Positions 1-7,373 of a DNA stretch of 64,000 bases are shown here, piece by piece. Position numbers and translations under genes: made by a program. The notes under the pieces are model-generated. The model was not told the origin of the DNA and did not search any database. It worked only from the letters and a program-made list of their open reading frames with translations. The stretch's first letter is position 1. Each line of letters begins with the position of its first letter. Source of the DNA: Mycetocola sp. (GTDB taxonomy: Bacteria > Actinomycetota > Actinomycetes > Actinomycetales > Microbacteriaceae). Location: assembly GCF_025464835.1 (NCBI RefSeq), contig NZ_JAODMP010000067.1:1-64000 (forward strand), written 5' to 3'.

Positions 1-520
1 GGGGGGTCGGTGATCGAGTAGTGACGGAGGAGCGTATCGAGATTCGGGTGTTCGTGGGGGTCTCGATATGGCCGCGGGCGGCCTACTCGACCAGCGGGGG
101 GTCGGTGATCGAGTAGTGGCGGAGGAGCGTATCGAGATTCGGGTGTTTGGTGGGGGTCTCGATATGGCCGCGGGCGGCCTACTCGACCGGCGGGGGTTGG
201 TGATCGGGTAGTGACGGAGGAGCGTATCGAGATTCGGGTGTTGGGTGGGGGTCTCGGTACGGCCGCGGGCGGCCTACTCGACCAGCTGGGGGTTGGTGAT
301 CGGGTAGCGACGGAGGAGCGTATCGAGATTCGGGTGTTCGGTGGGGGTTCGATATGGCGGCGGGCGGCCTGCTCGACCAGGGGGGGTCGGTGATCGAGTA
401 GTGACGGAGGAGCGTATCGAGATTCGGGTGTTCGTGGGGGTCTCGATATGGCCGCGGGCGGCCTACTCGACCAGCGGGGGTTGGTGATCGAGTAGCGACG
501 GAGGAGCGGCCTACTCGACC
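1..520. repeat. Tandem array of ~95-bp units built from inverted REP-like arms
   Basis: Five units start near 11, 106, 201, 297 and 391, followed by a shortened sixth near 485. In unit 1 the left arm (11-42) begins TGATCGAGTAG and ends TATCGAGA. The right arm (61-93) runs from TCTCGATA to CTACTCGACCA, so its two ends are the reverse complement of the left arm's ends. An 18-nt G/T-rich spacer separates the arms, so each unit can fold as a hairpin. The units differ by point changes and 1-bp length changes. The window begins inside the array, so the left boundary is unseen. No transposase is nearby. The arms resemble intergenic repeats I know from Microbacteriaceae chromosomes; that link is from memory. 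Short open frames inside the array are repeat translation, not genes. Confidence 0.93.
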
Positions 521-594
521 AGCGGTGGGTTGAACGCCTTCGCGCGGTCCACATCGGCGACCGGCACGGCGATGAGTTCGATTCGCATGTCCAT
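511..594 (-). pseudogene. 5' remnant of a VOC (glyoxalase-fold) gene, cut off by the repeat array
   Basis: Read on the minus strand from ATG at 594 (or ATG at 588), this gives about 27 codons: MDMRIELIAVPVADVDRAKAF, then NPPLVE and a stop. The first part is the typical first beta strand and helix of a VOC-family subunit, where a Tyr and about 100 more residues are expected after AKAF. Homology ends where the repeat array begins, and the in-frame TAG comes from the arm motif GTCGAGTAG. A good ribosome site, GGAGGAC, lies about 8 nt upstream of the ATG, so the start region is intact. I infer that array insertion or expansion, or a deletion anchored in it, removed the 3' part of a once functional gene divergent from the VOC gene at 714. 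Confidence 0.75.
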
Positions 595-713
595 GAGCGA
601 GTCCTCCGGCTGTTCGGCGACAGGCTAGAAACCGTCGATGGATACCGGAACCCCCTCGCGGTCAGCGCCGGGCTGTGCCATCGTGAACGGTGTTTCCGCA
701 AGAAGGGAAAGCC

Positions 714-1091
714 ATGTTCACACCGGTTCGCGCGTTCAGCGGTTTCAGTGTCGACGACATCGACGCGGCCAGGTCGTTCTACTCCGAGAAACTGGGGCTG
801 ACGGTCACCGACGACGAGATGGGCTTCATCAGGATCATCCTGCCAGGAGGCGCGGACGTCCTTGCCTATCCGAAGCCGGACCACTCACCGGCGAGCTTCA
901 CCATCCTCAACTTCGTCGTCTCAGATGTCGACACCGCCGTGCACGACCTCAACGGCAAGGGCATCCAGACGAAGATTTATGACGATCCCGATCTGCCCAC
1001 CGATGACAGAGGCATCATGCGCGACAACGGACCGATGATCGCCTGGTTCCGTGACCCGGCGGGCAACGTCCTGTCCGTGATCGCAGAGTAG
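714..1091 (+). CDS. VOC-family (glyoxalase/bleomycin-resistance fold) protein
   Basis: The protein has 125 residues from ATG 714, preceded by AGAAGGGA. An in-frame start at 690 would add eight residues with no clear ribosome site. It has the usual single-subunit VOC layout: an N-terminal beta-alpha module (FSVDDIDAARSFYSEKLGL), a second module near residues 65-85 (FVVSDVDTAVHDLNGKG) and a C-terminal FRDPAGNVLSVI strand. Such proteins dimerise and use a metal site for varied chemistry such as isomerisation, dioxygenation or drug binding; the substrate cannot be told from sequence. A broken gene of the same superfamily lies divergently just upstream. Its stop is 6 bp from the convergent acyl-CoA dehydrogenase gene. 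Confidence 0.85.
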   Translation: MFTPVRAFSGFSVDDIDAARSFYSEKLGLTVTDDEMGFIRIILPGGADVLAYPKPDHSPASFTILNFVVSDVDTAVHDLNGKGIQTKIYDDPDLPTDDRGIMRDNGPMIAWFRDPAGNVLSVIAE

Positions 1092-1097
1092 GTCGGG

Positions 1098-2222
1098 TCA
1101 GGACCGCTCGGCCGGCGGACCGAGCAGGTTCGTCGCCACCGTCGAGTGTGCGGATTCCGGATCGCTCGGGTGGAACAACCCGGCGAGTGCGTCACGGTAG
1201 AGCCTCGACAGCTCGTGCTCGGCGTCGTATGCGCTGCCACCGGAGACACGGATGGCCGTTTCCACGACGCCGCGGCTGACGTCAACGGCACGCGTTTTCG
1301 CGCCGACCAGCAGCCGGAACCACGCGGAGCCGTGGTCGGCGAGCGAATCGACATCGCCGGCGAGTGACTCGAGTTGTGGTCCGACCGAATCGAGGGCGAT
1401 AGCGGCATCTGCCAGCTGCCAGCGGATGTCCGGGTCGTCGGAGTAGCGCCGCCCTCCGTTCTTCAGCGACCTGCGCTGCCCGACGGCGTCGACCCCGAGC
1501 TCGAGGGCGCGGTCGCCGATCCCCGCATACACCGCGCCGATGAGCAGCAGGAAGTTGCTGAAGATGCCGAAGACGTACGGGTCGCGGCTCGGGCCCACGG
1601 GGAGGATTCGGGCGATCCGCTCGGCGGGAACGACGGCGCCGTCGAGTTGGGTCGAGAAGCTCTGTGTCGCACGCATTCCGAGTGGGGTCCAACTGCCGAC
1701 CGGACGGTGGCCGTCGGTGTCCCGCGTGAGATACCCGTGCACGAGGGAGGGATTGGCCGGGTCGGAGTCATCGCGGCCGAAGATGCCCAGGCGGGTCCAT
1801 GCCGGCGAAAGTGAGGTGAAGATCTTGCGTCCGGTGAACGAGGCCCCTCCGTCCCCTGTCGGCGTCGCCACCGTTCGCGAATCGAACAGCACGTCGTCGT
1901 TGCCGGCCTCGCTGACACCGAAAGCGAACAGCTCGCCGTGCCTGGCGTCGTCGAGAATCCAGTCGAGACTCGAATCTCCCCGGTCGTGCAGAACCCGCGC
2001 GACCCCGACCACAACATGGTGCATGTTGATCCCCAGCGCCGTCGCGGGGGCATACCGGGCGAGGAGCCTCTGGTTCCTCACACCGTCGGCGAGCGACTGC
2101 GGGGCGAGGTATCCGGCATCCCGGAGTTCGTCGAGGTCTTCGGTGAAGAAGCGGTTGTCTCGGTCGTAGCCGGCAGCCCTCGAGCGGATCCGTTTGAGCA
2201 GGTCGATCTCCAGGTTCGTCAC
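1098..2222 (-). CDS. Acyl-CoA dehydrogenase family flavoprotein
   Basis: About 374 residues. I prefer GTG at 2222 (VTNLEIDLLKRI...); a TTG at 2240 is also in frame. The order fits the acyl-CoA dehydrogenase fold: helical N-terminal part (DRDNRFFTEDLDELRDAGY), a middle beta domain with FGVSEAGND and FTGRKIFTSLSPAWT, and a helical C-terminal domain ending with SGGSAYDAEHELSRLYRD, where the family commonly has its flavin and subunit contacts. The family removes two hydrogens from acyl-CoA thioesters or, in some members, acts as flavin monooxygenase on other substrates. The substrate is unknown. It is the last gene of a leftward group after the S4 protein, with a gap of about 26 nt. Confidence 0.85.
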   Translation of the reverse strand: MTNLEIDLLKRIRSRAAGYDRDNRFFTEDLDELRDAGYLAPQSLADGVRNQRLLARYAPATALGINMHHVVVGVARVLHDRGDSSLDWILDDARHGELFAFGVSEAGNDDVLFDSRTVATPTGDGGASFTGRKIFTSLSPAWTRLGIFGRDDSDPANPSLVHGYLTRDTDGHRPVGSWTPLGMRATQSFSTQLDGAVVPAERIARILPVGPSRDPYVFGIFSNFLLLIGAVYAGIGDRALELGVDAVGQRRSLKNGGRRYSDDPDIRWQLADAAIALDSVGPQLESLAGDVDSLADHGSAWFRLLVGAKTRAVDVSRGVVETAIRVSGGSAYDAEHELSRLYRDALAGLFHPSDPESAHSTVATNLLGPPAERS

Positions 2223-2248
2223 GACCCTCAGACTACCCAACCGCCCCG

Positions 2249-2650
2249 TCAGTCCTCCTGGTCGTGGGCGACGGTATCCCGGCCGCGCAATTTCTCGAGG
2301 TCACGTCTCTCCCGTTTCGTCGGGCGCCCCGCACCACGGTCGCGCATCGGCACGAGGGGGACCTCTTCCCGCGGCGGGGGCGGGGGAGTCCTGTCGATCA
2401 GGCACTCGGCTGCGACGCTCGCTCCCACTCGCTTGACCACGATGCGAGACACCTCGACGATGCGGTCGAAGCCGCCTTCCCTCACCCGGACCTCATCGCC
2501 GATCTTCACCGGGTACGACGCCTTGACCCGTTCACCGCCGACCCGGACGTGCCCGGCCCGGCAGGCCGTCGTCGCCAGAGACCGGGTTTTGTAGATGCGA
2601 ACGGCCCACAGCCAGCTGTCGACCCGCGCGCTCGCGACTGGTGTGTTCAT
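2249..2650 (-). CDS. hslR: S4-domain RNA-binding protein, Hsp15-like
   Basis: 133 residues. The S4 fold occupies about residues 8-70: RVDSWLWAVRIYKTRSLATT, then GHVRVGGERVK and a VKIGDEVRV turn. The tail is basic and proline-rich (residues 88-133). Hsp15 proteins bind stalled 50S subunits carrying nascent tRNA and help recycle them; that role is known for E. coli HslR and only inferred here. Its ATG overlaps the stop of the upstream metallo-hydrolase ORF as ATGA at 2647-2650, so translation is probably coupled. That coupling may be a by-product of the deletion in the upstream gene. Confidence 0.85.
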   Translation of the reverse strand: MNTPVASARVDSWLWAVRIYKTRSLATTACRAGHVRVGGERVKASYPVKIGDEVRVREGGFDRIVEVSRIVVKRVGASVAAECLIDRTPPPPPREEVPLVPMRDRGAGRPTKRERRDLEKLRGRDTVAHDQED

Positions 2651-3210
2651 CCTCCGAGCCTACGTCGGAGCCTGGCCGGTGGCCGACAGCTGCGTGTACC
2701 CACGGTGGACAGCAGACTCGTCACGGCATCCGTGATCTCGACGACGAGGTCGGTGTCGGTGTGGCCAGGTGCAAGCGGAGGAAACCGCACACGCCGGTTG
2801 CCGAGGTCGAGTTCCTGCACGGATGACATGAGCGTGGTCGGCGGCGTCAGCAGGCCCCCTTGCCAGTCATGCTGTGGCCGCGCCGACGGGATCCCGGCCC
2901 ATCCGGCGAGCCGCGGCGCCTCGTATTCGGCGAAGTGTTTCGGGAGGAGGTGATGACCGAGAATCTCGGCGTCGGTGAACCGCTGATTGCCGAAGCTGTG
3001 ATCGTAGTGCGCGTGCGTGTTGGCCACCCATCGAATGGGAAGCGTGCTGAGCTCGGCGATATCCGAGCGAACCTCCTCGGCCTCACGCGGGTTGTACCGG
3101 GTGTCGACCAGGAGAAGATCGTCGTCCCCGACGACCACGGATACCGAAATGTCGAGGGGATCGTAGCGGCGCTGGTAAACGCGGTCGGCGACTTCGTTCC
3201 AGGCTGACAT
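2647..3210 (-). pseudogene. Metallo-beta-lactamase fold hydrolase with an out-of-frame internal deletion
   Basis: The open frame codes 187 residues. Residues 1-162 are a normal MBL-fold N-terminal half, with the metal motif HAHYDH (His66, His68, Asp70, His71) and a third histidine in APGHTD (His150). After VVEITDA the similarity stops. The expected GD metal ligand and about 65 residues are absent, and the frame ends in an arginine-rich tail. In the next frame the DNA reads ESAVHRGYTQLSATGQAPT and a stop at 2660-2662, which looks like the native C-terminus of this family (xxRRGYxQL). The simplest reading is one deletion of roughly 200 bp that joined the two ends out of frame. The product lacks a second-metal ligand, so activity is unlikely. 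Confidence 0.7.
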
Positions 3211-3242
3211 GGCTCGATACTACGGGCCGTGCGTTCCACTGC

Positions 3243-3572
3243 TCAGGGCATGTCGAGGTCGAGCACGTCGCTTCTGGCTGCTTCCGCTTCGGGGCGGCTG
3301 GGTTGTAGTGATCGCGTCATCGCGTTGAGTTCGTCGATGAGTTCGGCGTCGAACGGCTCGTCTCCCAGGCTCGGAGCCGGTATCGAGAAAAGCTGGCTGG
3401 CTGGTCCGACCAGCATATGGGCGACACCGGACAACCCATCGTCAGTGAGGACAGGGACGCGGATGATGTCGGCATCCTCCGTCTTTCCCAGCGCTCGTGC
3501 GTATCGGAGGACGGCTTCGCACACCTCATCACTGGTCAGCATGGATCCACTCGAATAGTAAAGTCGTCTCAT
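3243..3572 (-). CDS. Conserved hypothetical protein (MRRLYYSSG family)
   Basis: 109 residues, ATG at 3572 with GGAGGAC about 11 nt upstream. The N-terminus MRRLYYSSGSMLTSDEVCEA and the central GPASQLFSIPAP segment resemble small proteins I recall from many Microbacteriaceae genomes; their function is unknown. It is acidic towards the C-terminus with no signal peptide, membrane segment or catalytic motif. It lies 32 bp upstream of the metallo-hydrolase remnant on the same strand and may share its transcript. The 217 bp on its other side, up to the next gene at 3790, hold no recognisable gene. Confidence 0.7.
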   Translation of the reverse strand: MRRLYYSSGSMLTSDEVCEAVLRYARALGKTEDADIIRVPVLTDDGLSGVAHMLVGPASQLFSIPAPSLGDEPFDAELIDELNAMTRSLQPSRPEAEAARSDVLDLDMP

Positions 3573-3789
3573 CCCATCGACTGTCCTCCGGTCGGGGCCA
3601 TACCCTCAAGGGGCTTGTGTCACCGGGGGCGGGCGATTATGCGGGCGATCCACCGGCCGTCCGCCGCCCCGGCGGCGTCTCAGATTACGGAGAAGCGCAC
3701 CGCCATCTCTCGCATCGCGGCTTCCCGGGCGACTAAGGTACAGAATGGATCGGTTCCCCCGCTGATCCAGGAAACTCTGAAAGGTTCCG

Positions 3790-4119
3790 ATGGGCAAGCT
3801 CTTCTACGACTCGACGCTCACTGTCGACTTCGACGACCGGGTGCTCGCTCACCTCCAGATCGTGATCGGCGCGAAACTGCGGCGTGGTGAGTCGTTCTAT
3901 TTCAGCTGGAAAGACGACCCGGCCGTCGGAGACGGGCGCAGTACCATCTGGCTTGCCCCCAACATCCCGCTGCACTACAAATACTTTGGATCCCGCCTAC
4001 CGGCTCTTAACCGCGAGTGGATCATTGCGTTGAGCGCGTCGTCCAACTCCGCAGGGGGATTGCAGATCGTGCCTGAGCCGTCTGCCGGCTCCGTGCCGAC
4101 GGACGCGGCCCAACTGTGA
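3790..4119 (+). CDS. DUF7882-type small protein (often misnamed ATP-dependent DNA ligase)
   Basis: 109 residues, ATG preceded by GAAAGG. The sequence MGKLFYDSTLTVDFDDRVLAHLQIVI, then LRRGESFYFSW and STIWLAPNIPLHYKYFG, is the pattern of a small family confined, as far as I know, to Microbacteriaceae. Database entries often call it a DNA ligase, but no ligase motif (KxDG) is present and the size rules that out. Function is unknown. The stop overlaps the start of the next ORF by four bases (GTGA), so the two are probably co-translated. The neighbour on the other side is Dps, which may hint at a stress or stationary-phase setting. Confidence 0.8.
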   Translation: MGKLFYDSTLTVDFDDRVLAHLQIVIGAKLRRGESFYFSWKDDPAVGDGRSTIWLAPNIPLHYKYFGSRLPALNREWIIALSASSNSAGGLQIVPEPSAGSVPTDAAQL

Positions 4120-4337
4120 AGCGCATCGAAGTTCTCTATGGGGGCGGGAAGTACACGATCCCGAATCGGGATATCGCCGACGTGCAGAAGGAAATCACCG
4201 ACGCCTTGATGAGCGGTTCGCCGCACTGGCTTGAAGCCAACAGCGGCGAAGGCATCCTGGAACCGGCTTACCTTCTCATCGCTTCGGGGATCACGGTCGC
4301 CGTCGTAGATGTGATGGCGACCGTGACCTCCGACTAG
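4116..4337 (+). CDS. Conserved hypothetical small protein coupled to the DUF7882 gene
   Basis: 73 residues from GTG 4116. It begins MKRIEVLYGGGKYTIPNRDI, followed by an amphipathic helix (DVQKEITDALMSG), the turn SPHWLEANSGEG and a hydrophobic strand (AYLLIASGITVAVVDV). No catalytic motif, signal peptide or clear membrane helix is visible. The start codon sits in a GTGA overlap with the preceding stop, typical of translational coupling, so a joint role with the DUF7882 protein is likely but unknown. Its stop codon overlaps the 3' end of the convergent dps gene by four bases (4334-4337). Confidence 0.7.
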   Translation: MKRIEVLYGGGKYTIPNRDIADVQKEITDALMSGSPHWLEANSGEGILEPAYLLIASGITVAVVDVMATVTSD

Positions 4338-4873
4338 TTCTTGCTCGTTGTGCGGTTCTCCGCGCTGATCATCCAGGCATACTGCTCGAGCTTCGCGATG
4401 ATGGCGTGCAGAATGTCTGCAGTGGTCGGGTCTTCCTCGTCCACCTGGTCGTGGACGTCCCGCATGGTGGCGACAGCCGCTTCAATGCGGACCGTGATGA
4501 GGTCGACCGTCTTCGCCGTGTCCGTCTCGCCAGCCGGGTACTCGGGCAACGTGGTGTTCTGCGCGACGGTGTCGCTTCGGCCGTCCGGGGTGGCGTGCAG
4601 GGCGCGCATCCGTTCAGCGACCTCGTCGGAGAACTCGCGCGCGGCCTCGACGACCTCGTCGAGCTGAAGGTGAAGGTCGCGGAAGTTCTTGCCGACCACA
4701 TTCCAGTGCGCCTGCTTTCCCTGGACGTGCAGCTCGATGAGGTCAACAAGAACCTTCTGCATGCAGTCAGCGAGCTCCTTCGAGGCCAGGAATCCACGCT
4801 CAGGTTTCTGTCGCCTGGTCGTCTTCGCCCCTGCTTCTGCGGTGGCGGTGCGTTCGCCGGTTGCTGTCGACAT
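4334..4873 (-). CDS. dps: Dps ferritin-like DNA-protection protein
   Basis: 179 residues, ATG at 4873 with GAAAGGAC seven bases upstream. A basic disordered N-terminal tail (residues 1-27, Lys/Arg-rich) is suited to DNA binding and precedes the four-helix ferritin fold. The inter-subunit ferroxidase ligands are all present with Dps spacing: His56 (in AHWNVVG), His68, Asp83 and Glu87. Dps dodecamers oxidise Fe(II) with hydrogen peroxide, store iron and compact DNA under starvation or oxidative stress. The 177-bp gap to the divergent polyketide synthase (4874-5050) must hold both promoters; I see no clear boxes or other gene there. Confidence 0.95.
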   Translation of the reverse strand: MSTATGERTATAEAGAKTTRRQKPERGFLASKELADCMQKVLVDLIELHVQGKQAHWNVVGKNFRDLHLQLDEVVEAAREFSDEVAERMRALHATPDGRSDTVAQNTTLPEYPAGETDTAKTVDLITVRIEAAVATMRDVHDQVDEEDPTTADILHAIIAKLEQYAWMISAENRTTSKN

Positions 4874-5050
4874 GAAGAAGTCCTTTCGAAGATGGGTGTA
4901 GACATCTGACAGGCTAGGCGCTGATCCGCGATGGCCTCAAGGGCCTTGCAATCGCTGGCAGAGCTGATAACGGGCGCCGGGAAAGCTGTGGGTTTTCAGT
5001 GGAATAGTCAAGCGCGGGCGTGCTCTCTTCTCCTCTAACTAAGGTGAACT

Positions 5051-6184
5051 ATGCCCGCGTACATCCGCACCATCCAGACTGCAGTGCCGCCCACCGTTCT
5101 CGTGCAGGCGGATGCACGGGAAGTGTTCTCGGCGCAGCCCGGACTCACGCGGTTGGGGCAGCGGCTCGTACGCACGTCGTTCGACATGTCAGGCATCGAG
5201 ACCAGACGGAGCATCATCGGTGACTTCGACAGGGAAACGCCGGTGATCGAGCCGGTGTTTTTCGATACGTCCAACGGAGCGTTGAGGTCGCCGTCGACGC
5301 GCGCCCGCAACGACATTTACGTCCGGGAGGCCGGCCCGTTGTTCCATGCGGCCGCGCGAGCCGCTCTCGATGCGTGCCCGGAAATCGATGAAACCGATGT
5401 CACCCATGTGGTGACGGTGTCGTGCACCGGGTTCTACGCCCCTGGCCCCGACTACGAGCTCGTTCGACAGCTAGGACTGCCAACGAGCACGGAGCGGTAC
5501 AACATCGGGTTCATGGGTTGTTACGCCGCGTTCCCGGCTTTGCGTGCCGCCGCCGCGTTCTGTGTTGCCGACCCCGATGCCGTCGTGCTCGTTGTCTCCT
5601 GCGAGCTGTGCACCATCCACGTGCAGTCATCGAACGATCCGGACCAGATCGTCGCGTCCTCCGTCTTCGGCGATGGCGCCGCCGCCGCCGTCGTCACCGC
5701 CAGCCCCGCACCGGATGCCCCGTCGCTGGCGATCGACCGGCTCGCCAGCGACCTGACTCCGGTGGGGGAGAAGGACATGGCGTGGACCATCGGTGACACC
5801 GGGTTCCAGATGGTGCTCAGCGCGGCCGTGCCGAAGATCATCGATACGTACATCGAGGGCGCGCTTGGGCCTCTGCTCTCGAAGGAACCGGCGCTCGCTG
5901 CCGACCCGGCCGCGGGCATCCGGCACTGGGCCATCCACCCGGGCGGGCGAAGCATCCTCGACAAGGTGGAAGCGAAGCTCGGCCTCAGCGAAAGCCAGCT
6001 CGAACCGTCGAGGCGGATCCTCCGCGATTACGGCAACATGTCGAGCGCCACTGTGCTGTTCGTGCTCAAGGAGATCCTCGAGCAGGTGGCGGCAGGAGGC
6101 GACGAGCGCGTCTGCGCCATGGCGTTCGGGCCGGGGCTCACCGTCGAGACAGGACTGTTCACCCGCGTCGCCGCCGGGTCATGA
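5051..6184 (+). CDS. Type III polyketide synthase (chalcone/stilbene synthase family)
   Basis: 377 residues, ATG with AAGGTG upstream. This is a thiolase-fold homodimeric condensing enzyme with its full catalytic triad: Cys157 in GFMGCYAA, His296 in AIHPGG and Asn329 in YGNMSSAT. Such enzymes extend an acyl-CoA with malonyl-CoA without an acyl-carrier protein, giving alkylpyrones, resorcinols or quinone precursors. The nearest functional type is probably the bacterial alkylpyrone/alkylresorcinol synthases (mycobacterial Pks10/11/18 group), but the starter length cannot be read from sequence. The stop overlaps the methyltransferase start as ATGA (6181-6184), and a decayed flavin monooxygenase follows, so this was a three-gene operon. 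Confidence 0.93.
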   Translation: MPAYIRTIQTAVPPTVLVQADAREVFSAQPGLTRLGQRLVRTSFDMSGIETRRSIIGDFDRETPVIEPVFFDTSNGALRSPSTRARNDIYVREAGPLFHAAARAALDACPEIDETDVTHVVTVSCTGFYAPGPDYELVRQLGLPTSTERYNIGFMGCYAAFPALRAAAAFCVADPDAVVLVVSCELCTIHVQSSNDPDQIVASSVFGDGAAAAVVTASPAPDAPSLAIDRLASDLTPVGEKDMAWTIGDTGFQMVLSAAVPKIIDTYIEGALGPLLSKEPALAADPAAGIRHWAIHPGGRSILDKVEAKLGLSESQLEPSRRILRDYGNMSSATVLFVLKEILEQVAAGGDERVCAMAFGPGLTVETGLFTRVAAGS

Positions 6185-6906
6185 TGGCACGGCAGCAGCG
6201 ATTCATTCCGCCGCTGGCGACGCGCGACGACGCGCTCGTCGAGCGCATGGACGAGCCGTCCTGCGACAGGGAGACGCTGTTCCGAACCTACGCAGCCTTC
6301 CCCCGGGTGAACCGGGTGGTGTCCGGATGGCGGAAAACGTACGTTTCGCAGATCCGGCCACGGTTCAGCGGACCGGTGCAGAGCCTCGTTGACATCGGCT
6401 CCGGCGGTGGCGACCTCGCGAGGGCCCTTGTCGGCTGGGCACGCGACGACGGCGTGAGGCTCGACGTCACGGCCGTCGACCCGGATCCACGAGCGTTCGA
6501 CTACGTGCAGACGCTGCCGCCCGTCGATGGCATCGTTTTTCGGCGGTGCGCAAGCACCGACCTTGCCGACGAGGGCGCCCGTTTCGACTTCGTCATCTCG
6601 AACCATGTGCTGCACCACCTCGGAGCCGCCGAACTCGGCGCAGTGTTCGCCGACTCCGAGCGACTCGCCCGTCGTGCGGTCATCCACAGTGACATCCGCC
6701 GATCCGCTGCGGCCTACCTGTTGTTCTCGGCGTTCACGGCGGCCGGGTTCCGCGGATCGTTCATCCGTGAGGATGGGTTGCTCTCGATCCGGCGCAGCTA
6801 CCGCCTCGAGGAGCTCGCTGCCCTCGCGCCGCGAGGTTGGACGGTCAGAGCGCAGGCGCCGCACCGCCTGTTGCTGCTCTTCGAGCCGGACCCGTGCGGT
6901 GCATGA
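6181..6906 (+). CDS. Class I SAM-dependent methyltransferase of the polyketide operon
   Basis: 241 residues. The SAM-binding motif I, LVDIGSGGGDLARAL, is near residues 67-82. An acidic strand end (VTAVDPDP) and a post-motif FVISNHVLHHL follow, as in ubiquinone/menaquinone-type C- or O-methyltransferases. The N-terminal region (DEPSCDRETLFRTYAAFPRVNR) matches partner methyltransferases of bacterial type III polyketide synthases. Its likely job is methylation of the polyketide ring or an oxidised quinone product. The ATGA overlap with the synthase implies coupled translation. Downstream, the GTG of the broken monooxygenase overlaps its last codons (6899-6906). Confidence 0.88.
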   Translation: MMARQQRFIPPLATRDDALVERMDEPSCDRETLFRTYAAFPRVNRVVSGWRKTYVSQIRPRFSGPVQSLVDIGSGGGDLARALVGWARDDGVRLDVTAVDPDPRAFDYVQTLPPVDGIVFRRCASTDLADEGARFDFVISNHVLHHLGAAELGAVFADSERLARRAVIHSDIRRSAAAYLLFSAFTAAGFRGSFIREDGLLSIRRSYRLEELAALAPRGWTVRAQAPHRLLLLFEPDPCGA

Positions 6907-7372
6907 CGTCGCGATCGTCGGCGCCCGGTCGGCGCGTTCCTCGTCGTTCTCATCGATGCCTGCCTCGACGCCGTCGCCGTCGACGCCAGGACCGGGACGT
7001 CCGCTTCGTTTCGCGCCATCGGCATCCATCCACCGTCCCTTCGCTTGCTCGATGCGATCGGCGTCGATGACCAGATCCGGGACGCAGGCGTGCACAACTC
7101 GCGTGGGGTCGCTCGGCCCGACGGAATCGTGGAGTCTTTTCTGTTACCGGGCGGTGTGCGGCGCTGGGTGGTGCACGAGGGGGCTCACGGTTCATCGACG
7201 GTCAGGCGGCTCTCGCCCGACGGGCCGCAGGCCAGGCGGAAGAGAACATGCTGTTGGGCCGGCCGGCCCCTGGGGTGTTTCAGCGGGGCCGAGTGCTGCT
7301 TGCGACGCTGATCTCGCTGCCACCCGTCGGTCGGCATGTCGCCCGCGTGTTCACGATGGGGACGCTTTGCTC
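6899..7372 (+). pseudogene. FAD-dependent monooxygenase remnant (PHBH-like)
   Basis: Pieces of one flavoprotein occur in three frames. From GTG 6899: VHDVAIVGA, the start of a Rossmann GxGxxG motif that is broken. From 6931 in another frame: a stretch with FRAIGIHPPSLRLLDAIGVD, typical of the N-terminal FAD domain. It jumps after GVARPDG to IVESFLLPGGVRRWVVHEG, which belongs much later in such proteins. From about 7189 in the third frame: DGQAALARRAAGQAEENMLLG and a C-terminus ending VARVFTMGTL. The middle, including the second FAD motif (GDAAH), is absent, and total length is about 155 codons against an expected 330-400. At least one early frameshift and two deletions are needed. It has no proper stop before meeting the convergent SGNH gene. 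Confidence 0.8.
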
Positions 7373-7373
7373 G

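Noticed and set aside
211-393. A 60-residue open frame in the left repeat array
   Set aside because: It translates the repeat unit; the same frame is interrupted in other units, with no ribosome site or homology.
1-520. Insertion sequence as the cause of the left array
   Set aside because: No transposase gene or terminal repeats of an IS were seen; the array itself is the only repeated DNA.
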